From Micromonospora zingiberis (lineage in GTDB: Bacteria > Actinomycetota > Actinomycetes > Mycobacteriales > Micromonosporaceae), in the NCBI RefSeq assembly GCF_004331455.1, contig NZ_SJJR01000002.1, positions 1 through 64,000 of the forward strand: DNA of 64,000 nt, in the 5' to 3' direction. Below are positions 1-8,872 of this stretch, one piece after another. The notes below the pieces were generated by a model. The model was not told the origin of the DNA. It did no database searches and saw only the letters and a list, made by a program, of their open reading frames with translations. Each line of letters starts with the position of its first letter. Within the stretch, counting starts at the first letter, position 1. A program made the position numbers and the translations under genes.

Positions 1-1781
1 GGGGTCAGCCAGGAGGCTTCGGGGGAGGAGTCGGGGTTGACCTGCCAACGGCGGGCCACCCGATCGACGACGATGGGATAGATGGTGAGAGTGCCGTCGG
101 GGTCGATGCGCAGGCGTAGGAAACCCTTCGCGTCCTCGATGCCCTGACCGGCGAACAACTCGTTGACGTTGACCCCGAACGAGCTGGCGATCAGCAGGTA
201 CGTGGCCACCAGTTGACTGGCCACCAGGCCGATCACCGGCAGGTAGACCGCCACCGCGGCGGCCGCCGGCAGCGGCCACGGCCAGTCGTGGAAGGGCAGG
301 GCCAGCCAGGCCCAGGTGCCGGCGGCGCCCAGCCCGACGTGGGCCAGGCCGTGCCCGACGCCGAGAATCCAGTGTCTTGCGTGCCGCTTGCCGGTGGAAC
401 TGGGTGGCTTGGCGAACAGCGCCGCCGCGAGCACGGTGACCAGCACCATCATCACCAGGGGCACGCTGAACAGCCGCTGCTCGGACGCCTCGGCCCGGAA
501 GTCGGTCACGCCGGCCATGGAGAGCATCAGCAGGGTGTGCAGGATGCCGAGCAACGTCGCGAAGCCTGGGTTGCGCCGGGGTAGTCGGCTGAAGATTCCC
601 CAGCCGTAGCGGCGGGAGCGGGCCGCGTCGGGGTAACGGCCGGCCAGCTCGTACGTGCGGGACGGGCTGGAGCGCCGGGCGAGGGTGTCCCGTGGGGGTA
701 CCTCGATCCGTTCGGGCAGCTTGTGCGTCGGATAGAGGTACGCGCCACCGCTGCCGCAGGTGATCAACTGGCGGTCGTCGGGGCCGGTGTAGCGGGCGTA
801 ATGGTGCAGGTCCCCGGAGATCAGCAGGCGGACCCGGGCCCCGGTGGGCGCGATGATGGTCCGGATGAAGTAGTCGATCGAGTCGTACGCCGAGGGTTCG
901 TCGACGGCCTTGACCCAGGCCGGCGCCGGCACCGCCAGGATCACCTTGCTCTGCGGCCCCAACTGCTTGGCCACCGTGTCGAAGTAGGTCAACTGCGGGT
1001 CGTCGACGTACGAGCCGGACTGGTCGTCGAGGCCGAGCAGCCACCAGTCGGCGGGCAACTCGGCGGCGAAGTACGAGCGGGACTGGCCGGTCCGCCACCC
1101 GCCGAAGTGACGGTCGCGGGTCCGCACGAACAGCCGCAGGAAGGCGGTCAGCCCGTCGTACCAGTCGTGGTTGCCGGGGACCGCGAAGATCGTCGGCTGC
1201 TCCGCCGGGGTGGCCGGCAGCGCGGCCTGGTACGGGCCCTTGCACCGGTCCTCGTACGCCTCGTAGGCGGCCGACGGATACACCTGGTCCCCGCCCATCA
1301 CCAGGGTCTGCGCCCGGGGCAGCCGGTGCCCGTCCACCGTCAGCTCCCGCTGGGCGAGCAGATAGGCCACCGAGTACGTAGCGTTGAAGCCATCACCCAG
1401 GTCGGCCACATAGTCGAGCCAGAGCCCACCGTCGGGCCCGACCTGCTTGGCGACCTCCGAGTCGAGCGCCTTCTGCAACTCCCGCTTGTCCAGGTACGCC
1501 CCGAACAACACCGCCAGCAGCGTACGCAGACCGGTGCTGATCAGCAGGAACGGCGCGAGCCACGGCACCGGCTTACGCGGCGTGAAGCCCAACTCCAGCG
1601 GATCGGTGCTGCGCGGCCGCCGCGACGCCCGCCCACCGGCCGCCTCATCGGCGTACGGGCCCAGGGGCGCGGCCCGGCCGGCGGCGGCCGGGTCGACCGG
1701 TGCCCCGTCGGACGAGGGCGGCAGCGTGCCGTCCGGCGGGCTATCGACCGGTTCGTCGCGAGGGATGTGATCGTCAGCCAT
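1..1781 (-). CDS. Membrane-associated metallophosphoesterase (C-terminus runs off the window)
   Basis: Predicted metal-dependent phosphoesterase joined to a polytopic membrane region. From the ATG at 1781 the reading frame stays open to base 1 (593 codons), so the end of the gene lies outside. A Pro/Ala-rich head (residues 1-70) precedes one hydrophobic segment (about 74-96). The calcineurin-like motifs follow in order: ADLGDG (126-131), MGGDQVYP (162-169), GNHDWYDG (203-210) and SGDLHHYARY (322-331), which supply the expected Asp, Asn and His metal ligands. After about residue 395 there are several hydrophobic stretches consistent with four or more membrane helices, then a soluble tail. The substrate cannot be inferred. 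An ATG at 1785 is out of frame, which fixes the start at 1781; no strong ribosome binding site is visible. The upstream neighbour is a divergent tRNA gene. Confidence 0.85.
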   Translation of the reverse strand, partial: MADDHIPRDEPVDSPPDGTLPPSSDGAPVDPAAAGRAAPLGPYADEAAGGRASRRPRSTDPLELGFTPRKPVPWLAPFLLISTGLRTLLAVLFGAYLDKRELQKALDSEVAKQVGPDGGLWLDYVADLGDGFNATYSVAYLLAQRELTVDGHRLPRAQTLVMGGDQVYPSAAYEAYEDRCKGPYQAALPATPAEQPTIFAVPGNHDWYDGLTAFLRLFVRTRDRHFGGWRTGQSRSYFAAELPADWWLLGLDDQSGSYVDDPQLTYFDTVAKQLGPQSKVILAVPAPAWVKAVDEPSAYDSIDYFIRTIIAPTGARVRLLISGDLHHYARYTGPDDRQLITCGSGGAYLYPTHKLPERIEVPPRDTLARRSSPSRTYELAGRYPDAARSRRYGWGIFSRLPRRNPGFATLLGILHTLLMLSMAGVTDFRAEASEQRLFSVPLVMMVLVTVLAAALFAKPPSSTGKRHARHWILGVGHGLAHVGLGAAGTWAWLALPFHDWPWPLPAAAAVAVYLPVIGLVASQLVATYLLIASSFGVNVNELFAGQGIEDAKGFLRLRIDPDGTLTIYPIVVDRVARRWQVNPDSSPEASWLT

Positions 1782-1906
1782 CCATCGCAGCGTAGCGGGC
1801 AAGGAATCGAACCCGCCGAGCCGGAAGGGCCGGGCTGTCCGGCTTGCCGACTCGGGGAATCCCGCTCCGCCCGATGTCGCCGCGTGGCGTACACTTGGCG
1901 ATCGTT

Positions 1907-1979
1907 GCCGCCTTAGCTCAGTCGGCAGAGCGACGCACTCGTAATGCGTAGGTCGACGGTTCGATTCCGTCAGGCGGCT
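1907..1979 (+). tRNA. tRNA-Thr, anticodon CGT
   Basis: A full cloverleaf can be drawn: the 7-bp acceptor stem GCCGCCT pairs with AGGCGGC, the D-arm is GCTC/GAGC, the anticodon stem ACGCA/TGCGT encloses the loop CTCGTAA with anticodon CGT at 1940-1942, and the T-arm GACGG/CCGTC encloses TTCGATT. The discriminator is T1979 and CCA is encoded at 1980-1982. CGT reads the Thr codon ACG. A -10-like TACACT lies at 1890-1895. Confidence 0.97.
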
Positions 1980-1983
1980 CCAG

Positions 1984-2023
1984 ATGAGCCCCTGAACAGC
2001 AGAAATGCTGGTCAGGGGCTCAT
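1984..2023 (+). terminator. Long hairpin just after tRNA-Thr
   Basis: Almost perfect inverted repeat: ATGAGCCCCTGA pairs with TCAGGGGCTCAT, and the inner CAGCA/TGCTG arms close a GAAA loop. It starts four bases after the tRNA discriminator, as expected for transcription termination or 3' processing of the tRNA. There is no clear T-tract, so it may act as an I-shaped actinobacterial terminator. Confidence 0.7.
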
Positions 2024-2259
2024 ATTCATCTATAAGGGCGGCTCGACGGCATCGCTTGACCGACCCGGCCCCGGGTGGCCACGAGCGGGACAGGCCACGG
2101 TTCCGGCTCGCGGCGCACCGGTCGCCGGAAGATTCGAGAAACTTCTGGCTGGCGGTAGCCTGCGGGCGGTGGATCGCATGTACCCGGATGTACGCAACGA
2201 TCGCCACGATCCATAGGGGTCCGGAAATGTCTGCTCTCGGCCGTGATGGAGGAGGCCTG

Positions 2260-2382
2260 ATGACCGACAACCTCGGACCGCTGCGTCAGGCCATGTCCGA
2301 TCTGAGCGAGCACGGCGGCAGCGTCGACCTGTACGAGCGGTCCCTGCGCAAGTCACGGCAATCCAATCTGCGGGCAGGATGA
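2260..2382 (+). CDS. Small hypothetical protein (40 aa)
   Basis: A 40-residue frame starting MTDNLGPLRQAMSDL and ending SRQSNLRAG. The start was chosen because a near-ideal Shine-Dalgarno, GGAGGAGG, lies about five bases upstream of the ATG. The peptide is amphipathic with a basic end (RSLRKSRQSNLR) and has no recognised domain. It sits between the tRNA-Thr hairpin and the tail of the convergent trypsin-fold gene. The evidence for translation is the ribosome binding site alone; conservation is unknown. Confidence 0.45.
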   Translation: MTDNLGPLRQAMSDLSEHGGSVDLYERSLRKSRQSNLRAG

Positions 2383-2464
2383 TGGGGACGCGCACCGCAC
2401 CTGGCAATCCTCGCCCGTCCACGCCGGCCGGCGCCGCCGTGCCGGCTGTTTCTGATGCCGTCGG

Positions 2465-4669
2465 CTATCGACGTCGGCTGGAGTCGGGCCAGGAGTCGTA
2501 CGGCTGGGCTGACAGGAGCGGATCCCAGCCGCTGCTGGCGGTGCCGGTCGGGGTGTACGCGGTCAGGTCGGCGCCGCTGCCGTCGAACGGGGAGGCGTCC
2601 AGGAACCCGGTCACCTCGCCGTTGCTGTTGCGTCGGTAGTAGAGACCCCCGCCGGGGGAGAAGAGCGAGGTGCTGCCCGCCCAGCCGGTGGAGGCCAGGT
2701 CGGTACGGCTCCAGTCGCCTGCGCCGACGGCCGTGTAGGCGATCAGCTTGCCGTCGGTGTGCGCCGCCAGCAGGTGACCCTTGCCGGTGGCGGCGAGCGT
2801 GGGCAGGCTGAAGCCACTGCTGACGATCTCGGTGCGGTTGATCAGGTCGGTGGCCGGGTCGACCGGCTTGGCCTTGGTCACCGTGTATCGCAGGAGCCTT
2901 GCGCCGGCCCGGCCGAAGAGCGAGCCGAACCCGTCGTACACCAGCAGGTCGTGTGTCCAGCCGCCACCGAGACGTTGGTCGGTGCGGGTGAAGGTGAGCG
3001 GTTGGGTGCCGGTGATGTCGACCCGGTAGAGGCTGCCGTCGGTGTTCGTCACCAGGAGGGTGTCGGAGTTGAGGGTGGCCAGTGCCCGCGGGGTGAAGCC
3101 GAGAGTCTGGGTCGACACCGTGCTGACCACCTTCTCCCCGCTCACCGGGTCGAGCGCGGTGTAGGAGATCCGGCCGTCGGGCTTGGCCCCGTAGACCGAG
3201 ACGAGCCCGGTCCACGGACGCGCGGAGAGCAGCACCTGGTTCCAGCCGCTGGTGCTCACCGGGTCGTTCGGGAAGCTCTGGATGTCGGTGCCGCTGCCGT
3301 CGAAGGGGTTGACGTCGCGGTATCGGTCCAGCCGCCCGGTCGAACTGCGCGCGTAGTAGTGGCCACCGCCGGGCGAGAGCAGGTGCGTGGGCCCGGACCA
3401 GCCGGTGGTGGCCAGCACCCCGACGGACCAGCCCTCCGGACCACTTCCGTTGATCTTGTATGACAGTAGGCGGCCGTCGGTGACGTTGCCGAGGATCCGA
3501 CCCGCGCCGGGCGACGTGATGGATTTCAGGCCGAAGCCGGTGGCGATCGTAGTGGCGCGCGAGAGGTGGGCGGAGCTGCTCGGCTTCTCGGTGGTCAACG
3601 TCCGTCGGTAGAGCTGGTTGTTGGTGGACACGATGCCGTACAGCGACCCGTATCCGTCATAGGTCAACCGGTCGTACGGGGACCAGCCCGTCATCACCAC
3701 CGTGGTGGTGAAGGTCAGCGGGTCGAAGCCGGTGACGTCGACGCGGTGCATCGTGCCGTCGGTGGCGGTGACCAGAATCGTGTCCTCGTTCAACGTGGCC
3801 ATCGCCTTCGGCGCGAAACCGAGACTGGTCGCCGACTGGCGGTTGGCCTGCAGGTCGCCGGTGGCCGAGTCGATCGCGCTGTAGGTCAGCCGACCATCGG
3901 CCAGGATGCCGAAGATCTGCACGTCGGCAGTCTGCTCGCGGATCCAACTGCCGAGGTCGTCCACCCGGGTGGCGGTGGCACCGTCGCGGGTCTCCGTCTC
4001 ACCCAGGCAGCCCTTCTGCCAGGAGGTGTTGTTGATCGCGACCAGGCTCGGCGTGCCGGCGACATCGCGGAAGGCCGGGCCCCCGGCGTCGCCCTTGCAG
4101 ATGGTTGCGCCGGCTGACACACCCGCCAGGTCGACGGTGGCCGGGTCGACACCCTGGATGGTGAGGGACGCGGCATGCAGCCGGTTAGGCACCCACTCGG
4201 TGGCCGTCCGGCCGTATCCGGCGACCCGCAGGGTCTCGTTCGCTGCCGGTGGCGCGCTGGCCAGCGCGATCGGCGTGATCGTGGTTACCGGCGTGGCGAG
4301 CCGCAGCAGCGCGAGGTTGCGGTCAGGGTGCGGCACGACGGAGACGCCCGCCCGCTCCTGCCCTGTCGTCCCGGTCAGCTCGGTGCGACCGACGAGCACC
4401 CGGGTGGGCTGGCCCGGCGCGCCCGCTGCGCTCGGCGTAGTGCCGTCACTCAGACAGTTCTTCGCCGTCACCACCCAGTCCGGGGCGATCAGCGCGCCCG
4501 TGCAGGCCCGCAGATCACCGAACTCGACCTTGGCGGTGAAGGCGTGCGTGCCGTCCGGGACCGGCTCGGCTCCGGCCACCGCGCGAGCCTCACCACCACC
4601 CAGCAGACCAGCCGCGAGCACTGCCCCGAGTAGGCCCGCTCCCCATCGCCGCAACCCGTGGACTGACAC
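2465..4669 (-). CDS. Secreted trypsin-fold protein without catalytic triad, with two tachylectin-like repeats
   Basis: A 734-residue predicted exported protein. Residues 1-30 form a Sec signal peptide ending in ARA. Residues about 32-235 have the S1 (trypsin) layout, but every catalytic position is replaced: TAKNC at 68-72 has Asn71 where TAAHC has His, RNLALL at 117-122 has Asn118 where DIALL has Asp, and CKGDAGGP at 191-198 has Ala195 where GDSGGP has Ser. The fold landmarks and Cys residues remain, so it should be a non-proteolytic homologue. Residues about 245-480 and 484-725 are two related copies of a tachylectin-like or propeller module; both contain LGF.P.A.ATLN.DT, YDG.GSL.G, SPGGG.YY and PFDGSG blocks. 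Inferred role: extracellular sugar or cell-surface binding. The GTG start at 4669 is preceded by GGGGGAT. Convergent to the small ORF ending at 2382. Confidence 0.85.
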   Translation of the reverse strand: MSVHGLRRWGAGLLGAVLAAGLLGGGEARAVAGAEPVPDGTHAFTAKVEFGDLRACTGALIAPDWVVTAKNCLSDGTTPSAAGAPGQPTRVLVGRTELTGTTGQERAGVSVVPHPDRNLALLRLATPVTTITPIALASAPPAANETLRVAGYGRTATEWVPNRLHAASLTIQGVDPATVDLAGVSAGATICKGDAGGPAFRDVAGTPSLVAINNTSWQKGCLGETETRDGATATRVDDLGSWIREQTADVQIFGILADGRLTYSAIDSATGDLQANRQSATSLGFAPKAMATLNEDTILVTATDGTMHRVDVTGFDPLTFTTTVVMTGWSPYDRLTYDGYGSLYGIVSTNNQLYRRTLTTEKPSSSAHLSRATTIATGFGLKSITSPGAGRILGNVTDGRLLSYKINGSGPEGWSVGVLATTGWSGPTHLLSPGGGHYYARSSTGRLDRYRDVNPFDGSGTDIQSFPNDPVSTSGWNQVLLSARPWTGLVSVYGAKPDGRISYTALDPVSGEKVVSTVSTQTLGFTPRALATLNSDTLLVTNTDGSLYRVDITGTQPLTFTRTDQRLGGGWTHDLLVYDGFGSLFGRAGARLLRYTVTKAKPVDPATDLINRTEIVSSGFSLPTLAATGKGHLLAAHTDGKLIAYTAVGAGDWSRTDLASTGWAGSTSLFSPGGGLYYRRNSNGEVTGFLDASPFDGSGADLTAYTPTGTASSGWDPLLSAQPYDSWPDSSRRR

Positions 4670-4830
4670 GACATCCCCCGTATTGCCCCCAAGCGAACCG
4701 GCGAGAACCGGATCGACCGTGCCTGATGTTATCCAGGGTCGGGTCCGCGCCGCGGCCCACGGGGGCGTACCAGCACAGGAGGGATGTAACGGATATCCGG
4801 CTGACTGCTGGGCTGGTCAGGCCGCTGGGG

Positions 4831-6357
4831 TCAGCACGACGCGGGCGGGATGCTCTGCTCGTACTGGAAGACGTTGCGCGGGTCGTACTTCGCCTTGATC
4901 TTGCGCAGTCGGTCGAAGTTGGCTCCCCAGTAGGCGGTCTCCCATTCCTGCATGCCGATGTTCGGGACGTTGACGTACGCGCCGTGTACGTAGGGTCGCA
5001 GCGCCTGGCTGAACTCGGCGATCCAGGCTTGGGCGACCGGGGTGAGCGGATCGCCGCTGTCCGGCACGCCACGGGTGCCCCAACCGGCGCCCGGCTCGGA
5101 GTAGAAGAGCACGTCGCGGTGCGGGAACGCCGAGCCGCCGGGTGGTTCCTGCGCTTGCGCCCCGGTGCCGAACGCCTGGGCGAAGAAGTTGCTGTCCTCG
5201 GTGGGTGCGTCCGCCATGAACGTACGGATCAGGCTGATCGCCTTCCGGGGGAACGGCTTGCGGGTGAATTGCGAGAAGAACTTCCAGTTCGCCGGCTCGT
5301 CCTCGGTCGGTATCTGGAATCCGGCGTAGATCTCGCCCCAGCCTCCGGTCTGCACGGTGATCTCGGGACTGCCGATCGACAGGATCGGTGCCAGCAGCTT
5401 GCGGGTCGCTGCCTCCGAGCCCTCGGCGAGTACCCCGAACAGCAGGATCTGAGACTTGTGGATCTCAAGCTGGGTACCGAGCCGGAAGTCGGTGAAGGGC
5501 GCCGTGCGCTGCCAGGTGTCGAAGATCCCATGCAGGTCGTCAAGGCCCGACCAGGTCGCCTGTAGGTAGGTGACCTTCCGCAGTCGAGCCACCTTGTAGG
5601 TGAGCGAGGTGACGATCCCGAAGTTACCGTTTCCCGCGCCGCGAAGCGCCCACAGCAGGTCCGGGTGGTCGTTCCGGTTCACCTGGATCGCCCGCGCGCC
5701 GTCGACCCCCGCCGGGACGACCACTTCGGCCCCGATCAGGTTGTCGCAGGCCATGCCGAGGTAACGGGTGAGGAAGCCGAAGCCGCCACCGAGGGTGGCG
5801 CCGGACAGGCCCACGCTTCCCTCCGTTCCGGTCGTCGCCGCGAGGTCCTGCTGCCCGAGCGTGGTCACCGCCTCCAACTGGTTGAGCCCGGCGCCGACCT
5901 TCGCGGTGAGGGTGGCGGCGTCGATGTCGGTCGACTTCAGCTCACTGACGTCGATCACGATGCCGTTGTCGACGTTCGACCAGCCCTCAAGGCTGTGCCG
6001 GCCGCTGCGCACCCGCAGCGCGACGTTGTGCTGCCGGGCCCAGGTGAGGGCGTTGACCACGTCGCTGGTCTCCTGGGCGAAGACGATGACCAGGGGATAG
6101 TGGACGAACAACTCGTCCCAGCCGAGGCTGGCCGTCGGGTAGTCGGGGTCTCCGGGCCGGACGACGCGTCCGGTGAGCTCGGCAGGTGGACTTTCCGCCC
6201 CTGGGTACGGCTCCTGACCGCCGTCGGGATGCGGTTGCGGGCGACCGTCGGCCGCAGCGCTCTGGGCGGCAGCGCCGACCAGGCCGGAGGCCAGAAGCGA
6301 ACCGGCGCCCACGGCTGCCGTGGCCTTGAGCAGTTCGCGGCGAGAAACGTCGTGCAT
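4831..6357 (-). CDS. Tat-exported FAD-linked oxidoreductase, berberine bridge enzyme family
   Basis: 508 residues from the ATG at 6357, preceded by GAGAGG; the open frame continues upstream to 6417 but without a comparable site. The N-terminus MHDVSRRELLKATAAVGAG is a twin-arginine signal. An FAD-binding PCMH domain (about 75-250) includes RSGRHSLEGW, whose His is the expected 8-alpha-histidyl FAD attachment site. The region where bicovalent relatives carry Cys (G.CP.V) reads GTEGSVGLSG here, so only single covalent attachment is expected. LGGGFGFLTRYLGMACDNL follows. The C-terminal BBE segment contains YWGANFDRLRKIKAKYDP. Such enzymes oxidise alcohols, sugars or secondary metabolites and make H2O2; the substrate here is unknown. 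Confidence 0.9.
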   Translation of the reverse strand: MHDVSRRELLKATAAVGAGSLLASGLVGAAAQSAAADGRPQPHPDGGQEPYPGAESPPAELTGRVVRPGDPDYPTASLGWDELFVHYPLVIVFAQETSDVVNALTWARQHNVALRVRSGRHSLEGWSNVDNGIVIDVSELKSTDIDAATLTAKVGAGLNQLEAVTTLGQQDLAATTGTEGSVGLSGATLGGGFGFLTRYLGMACDNLIGAEVVVPAGVDGARAIQVNRNDHPDLLWALRGAGNGNFGIVTSLTYKVARLRKVTYLQATWSGLDDLHGIFDTWQRTAPFTDFRLGTQLEIHKSQILLFGVLAEGSEAATRKLLAPILSIGSPEITVQTGGWGEIYAGFQIPTEDEPANWKFFSQFTRKPFPRKAISLIRTFMADAPTEDSNFFAQAFGTGAQAQEPPGGSAFPHRDVLFYSEPGAGWGTRGVPDSGDPLTPVAQAWIAEFSQALRPYVHGAYVNVPNIGMQEWETAYWGANFDRLRKIKAKYDPRNVFQYEQSIPPASC

Positions 6358-6724
6358 GGTCGTAGCCTCTCGGTCGGTTACGCCAGCAGTTCGACGAAAG
6401 GGAGGTAGGACTCCCACCTGGCGCGCGACCCACGGTAGATCCGAACAATTCGTCGGCTATCAAGAAACTTTGTCGCGAAACCCGCTCGGGTGACGCTGCT
6501 CCTTCTTTAGGACGATTCAGGTCGGACAAGCCCAAACGGGAGATCCGGTGATCTCCAGCGTCACTGGGGGCCTTCGGGTGATGTTGACCGTGGTGACGGA
6601 CTGGGTGGAACTCCGGCGCGACTGGCGAATTGTGCCTACCGTCAGGTTTGTCCCACGGTGAGCCGGGTACCGCCTTCAGGCGCCCGAAGGTGCGCCGACG
6701 AGCTAGATGCAGTGGAGGACCGAG
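6358..6724. other. Divergent intergenic region, no gene recognised
   Basis: This 367-base gap separates the Tat oxidase (minus strand) from the DUF2231 gene (plus strand), so it should hold both promoters. No ORF with convincing start signals, repeat or hairpin terminator was seen. Its AT content is somewhat higher than in the neighbours around 6440-6500, as expected for a promoter region; individual -35/-10 boxes could not be assigned with confidence. Confidence 0.5.
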
Positions 6725-7228
6725 ATGGAGAGTCGACTCAAGGTTCTGGGTCACCCCGTCCATCCCATGCTGGTGATGTTCCCGGTCGCCCTGTTCGTCA
6801 CGGCGGTGCTGTTCGACATCATCGACACCGTCGGCGGCCCGGACTTCCTCGGCGAGGTGGCGTACTGGAACATCACCGTCGGGCTGGTCGGCGGTCTGCT
6901 GGCCGCGGCCGCCGGGCTGTTCGACCTGCTGGCCATCCCGGCCGGTACGCGGGCCAAGCGGGTCGGAGTCACCCACGCCGCCGCGAACCTGGCGGTGATC
7001 CTGCTCTTCGCCGCGGTCTGGGTGGTCCGGCTCAACGCCGAGTACCGCACCGCAGGTGGTGCGCTGATCGCCATCGAGGTGGTGGCGGTCGCCATCCTCG
7101 GCGTCAGTGCCTGGCTGGGTGGGGAGTTGGTCGACCGGCTCGGTGTCGGGGTCGATCGTGATGCCAACCTCGACGCGCCGAGTTCCCTGCGGGCATCGAG
7201 CAGCCATCGGACGGGAGGCCCGCGATGA
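6725..7228 (+). CDS. DUF2231 family membrane protein
   Basis: 167 residues with four predicted membrane helices (about 14-33, 46-68, 79-101 and 112-130 in the processed frame) and the family hallmark HPVHPML near the N-terminus, where His residues could bind haem or metal. The ATG at 6725 was chosen because GGAGG lies upstream; an in-frame ATG at 6707 has no such site. The stop overlaps the next gene by ATGA (7225-7228), so the two are translationally coupled. Function of the family is not established. Confidence 0.85.
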   Translation: MESRLKVLGHPVHPMLVMFPVALFVTAVLFDIIDTVGGPDFLGEVAYWNITVGLVGGLLAAAAGLFDLLAIPAGTRAKRVGVTHAAANLAVILLFAAVWVVRLNAEYRTAGGALIAIEVVAVAILGVSAWLGGELVDRLGVGVDRDANLDAPSSLRASSSHRTGGPR

Positions 7229-7758
7229 CCGGACCGGGACGGGGCTGGCGCGGCGGACAGCAGGGCTGGGACCCGCTGGGCGAGTTGCAGTCGCTGCGCG
7301 CCGAACTGAGCCGGCTGGTCGGCGGCCGGCCAGGGCCACCCGAGGTGGAGTTGGGCGAGACCGCCGACGGCTGGGAGGTGATCGTCCGGCTGCCCGGTGT
7401 CGCGCCCGAGGAGGTCGCGGTGGAGTTGGACGACCGTGAGCTGTGCGTACGCGCCCGGACGGAGGCCGAGGTCAACGCCGATCACGGCATCTCCGGTGGC
7501 TTCGAGACCCGGGGATTCGAGTATCGCGTGCAGTTGCCGGCGCGGGTGGACCCGGACGCGATCGACGCGGTGATGGATCACGGTCTGCTCCGGGTGCGGT
7601 TGCCGCGGCCGAGCCACCCCACCCCCCGCATCATCACCGTCGGCCGTACCGGGCCGCACCACACCGGCTCGGTCGAACACACGTCGAGAAGCATCGACCC
7701 GGCCGCCGACCGGGAACTGCACCAGCCGGACGTGGCCACCGGCGAACCCGGCCGGTAG
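7225..7758 (+). CDS. Hsp20/alpha-crystallin family small heat shock protein
   Basis: 177 residues. The alpha-crystallin domain spans about residues 38-132: ADGWEVIVRLPGVAPEEV opens it and HGLLRVRLPRP near 116-126 corresponds to the conserved A.x.nGvL motif (here MDHGLLRVRLP). The C-terminal extension carries RIITV, an I-x-I/V-type anchor used for oligomerisation. It acts as an ATP-independent holdase in the cytoplasm. The start overlaps the DUF2231 gene, suggesting joint stress expression; no HAIR-type operator was identified upstream of the pair. Confidence 0.9.
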   Translation: MTGPGRGWRGGQQGWDPLGELQSLRAELSRLVGGRPGPPEVELGETADGWEVIVRLPGVAPEEVAVELDDRELCVRARTEAEVNADHGISGGFETRGFEYRVQLPARVDPDAIDAVMDHGLLRVRLPRPSHPTPRIITVGRTGPHHTGSVEHTSRSIDPAADRELHQPDVATGEPGR

Positions 7759-7765
7759 CCGGACC

Positions 7766-8872
7766 GTGGTCGCCCCGGCCCTGCTCACCCCGGCCGCCGG
7801 GCGGGTACCCGACGTGGCCCGGATCGCCGTGCTGCGCGCCAACGCGCTCGGTGACTTCATCTTCGTCCTGCCGGCGTTGGACGCGCTGCGCTCCGCGTAC
7901 CCACAGGCGGAGGTCGTGCTGCTCGGTGCGCCGTGGCACGCGCAGCTGTGGCGCGACCGGCCCGGCCCGGTGGACCGGGTGCTGGTGGTACCGGCGGCAC
8001 CGGGGATCCGTGCGGCCGGCTCCGGCGAACCCGAGGCGAGCATGGTCGACTTCCTGGCCGCCGCCCGCGCCGAGCGTTTCGACCTGGCGTTGCAACTGCA
8101 TGGCGGTGGCGCCAACTCCAACCCGCTGGTCGCCGCGCTCGGTGCCCGGGTCAGCGCCGGCCTGCGGGCCGAGGACGCCCCACCGCTGGACCGCTGGCTG
8201 CGCTACGTCTACTACCAGCCCGAGGTGATCCGCTACCTGGAGGCGGTGGCGCTGGTCGGCGCCCCGGCGACCACGATCACCCCGACGTTGGCGGTCACCG
8301 AGGCGGACCGGGCCGAGGCGGCAGCGGTGTTGGGCGAGCCGACCCGACCACGGGTGGCCCTGCACCCGGGAGCCACCGACACCCGCCGCCGGTGGCCCGC
8401 CGAACGCTTCGCCGAGGTGGCCCGCACGCTGCACGCTGACGGGTACGAGGTGCTGGTCACCGGCACCCCCGCCGAGCAGGACGTGGTGGACCGGGTGGTC
8501 GCTGCGGCCGGCGTACCGGTCCGGCCGCAGGTCGGCACGCTGAGCCTGGGCGGGCTGGTCGGCTGCTACGCCGACTGTGAACTGGTCATCTCCAACGACA
8601 CCGGTCCGCTGCACCTGGCCGCCGCCGTGGGCACGCCCACGGTCGGCATCTTCTGGGTCGGCAACCTGATCACCACGGCCACCGCGCTGCGCGGCCGGCA
8701 CCGGCCGATCACCTCGTGGACGGTGCACTGCCCGGTCTGCGGGGTGGACTGCACCCCCGGCATCTACCCGCACCGCCCCGGCGACGGCGAGTGCCCGCAC
8801 CGGGACTCCTTCGTCACCGACGTACCGGTGGCCGAGGTCCTGGAAGCCGCCCGCGAACTGCTGTTCCGGTAA
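7766..8872 (+). CDS. Glycosyltransferase family 9 (heptosyltransferase-like)
   Basis: 368 residues from a GTG seven bases after the Hsp20 stop. The N-terminal Rossmann half begins RIAVLRANALGDFIFVLPAL, matching the ADP-heptose glycosyltransferase pattern (R....GD.......L). The C-terminal half has LHPGATDTRRRWP and VISNDTGPLHLAAAVGTPTV, the donor-binding signature of WaaC/WaaF-type enzymes. It likely transfers a sugar, possibly heptose, to a surface glycan. The HldE-like gene that could supply ADP-heptose lies 0.9 kb downstream on the opposite strand. The TAA stop (8870-8872) merges into the palindromic repeat at 8871. Confidence 0.88.
   Translation: MVAPALLTPAAGRVPDVARIAVLRANALGDFIFVLPALDALRSAYPQAEVVLLGAPWHAQLWRDRPGPVDRVLVVPAAPGIRAAGSGEPEASMVDFLAAARAERFDLALQLHGGGANSNPLVAALGARVSAGLRAEDAPPLDRWLRYVYYQPEVIRYLEAVALVGAPATTITPTLAVTEADRAEAAAVLGEPTRPRVALHPGATDTRRRWPAERFAEVARTLHADGYEVLVTGTPAEQDVVDRVVAAAGVPVRPQVGTLSLGGLVGCYADCELVISNDTGPLHLAAAVGTPTVGIFWVGNLITTATALRGRHRPITSWTVHCPVCGVDCTPGIYPHRPGDGECPHRDSFVTDVPVAEVLEAARELLFR

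Noticed and set aside
723..1916. 397-aa plus-strand frame over the metallophosphoesterase
   Set aside because: Antisense to a gene with clear catalytic motifs; the product is Arg/Gly/Val-rich low-complexity without domain and no ribosome binding site.
1907..2023. tRNA-associated integration site (att)
   Set aside because: The tRNA 3' end is intact, no second copy of it was seen in the window, and no integrase or foreign genes follow.
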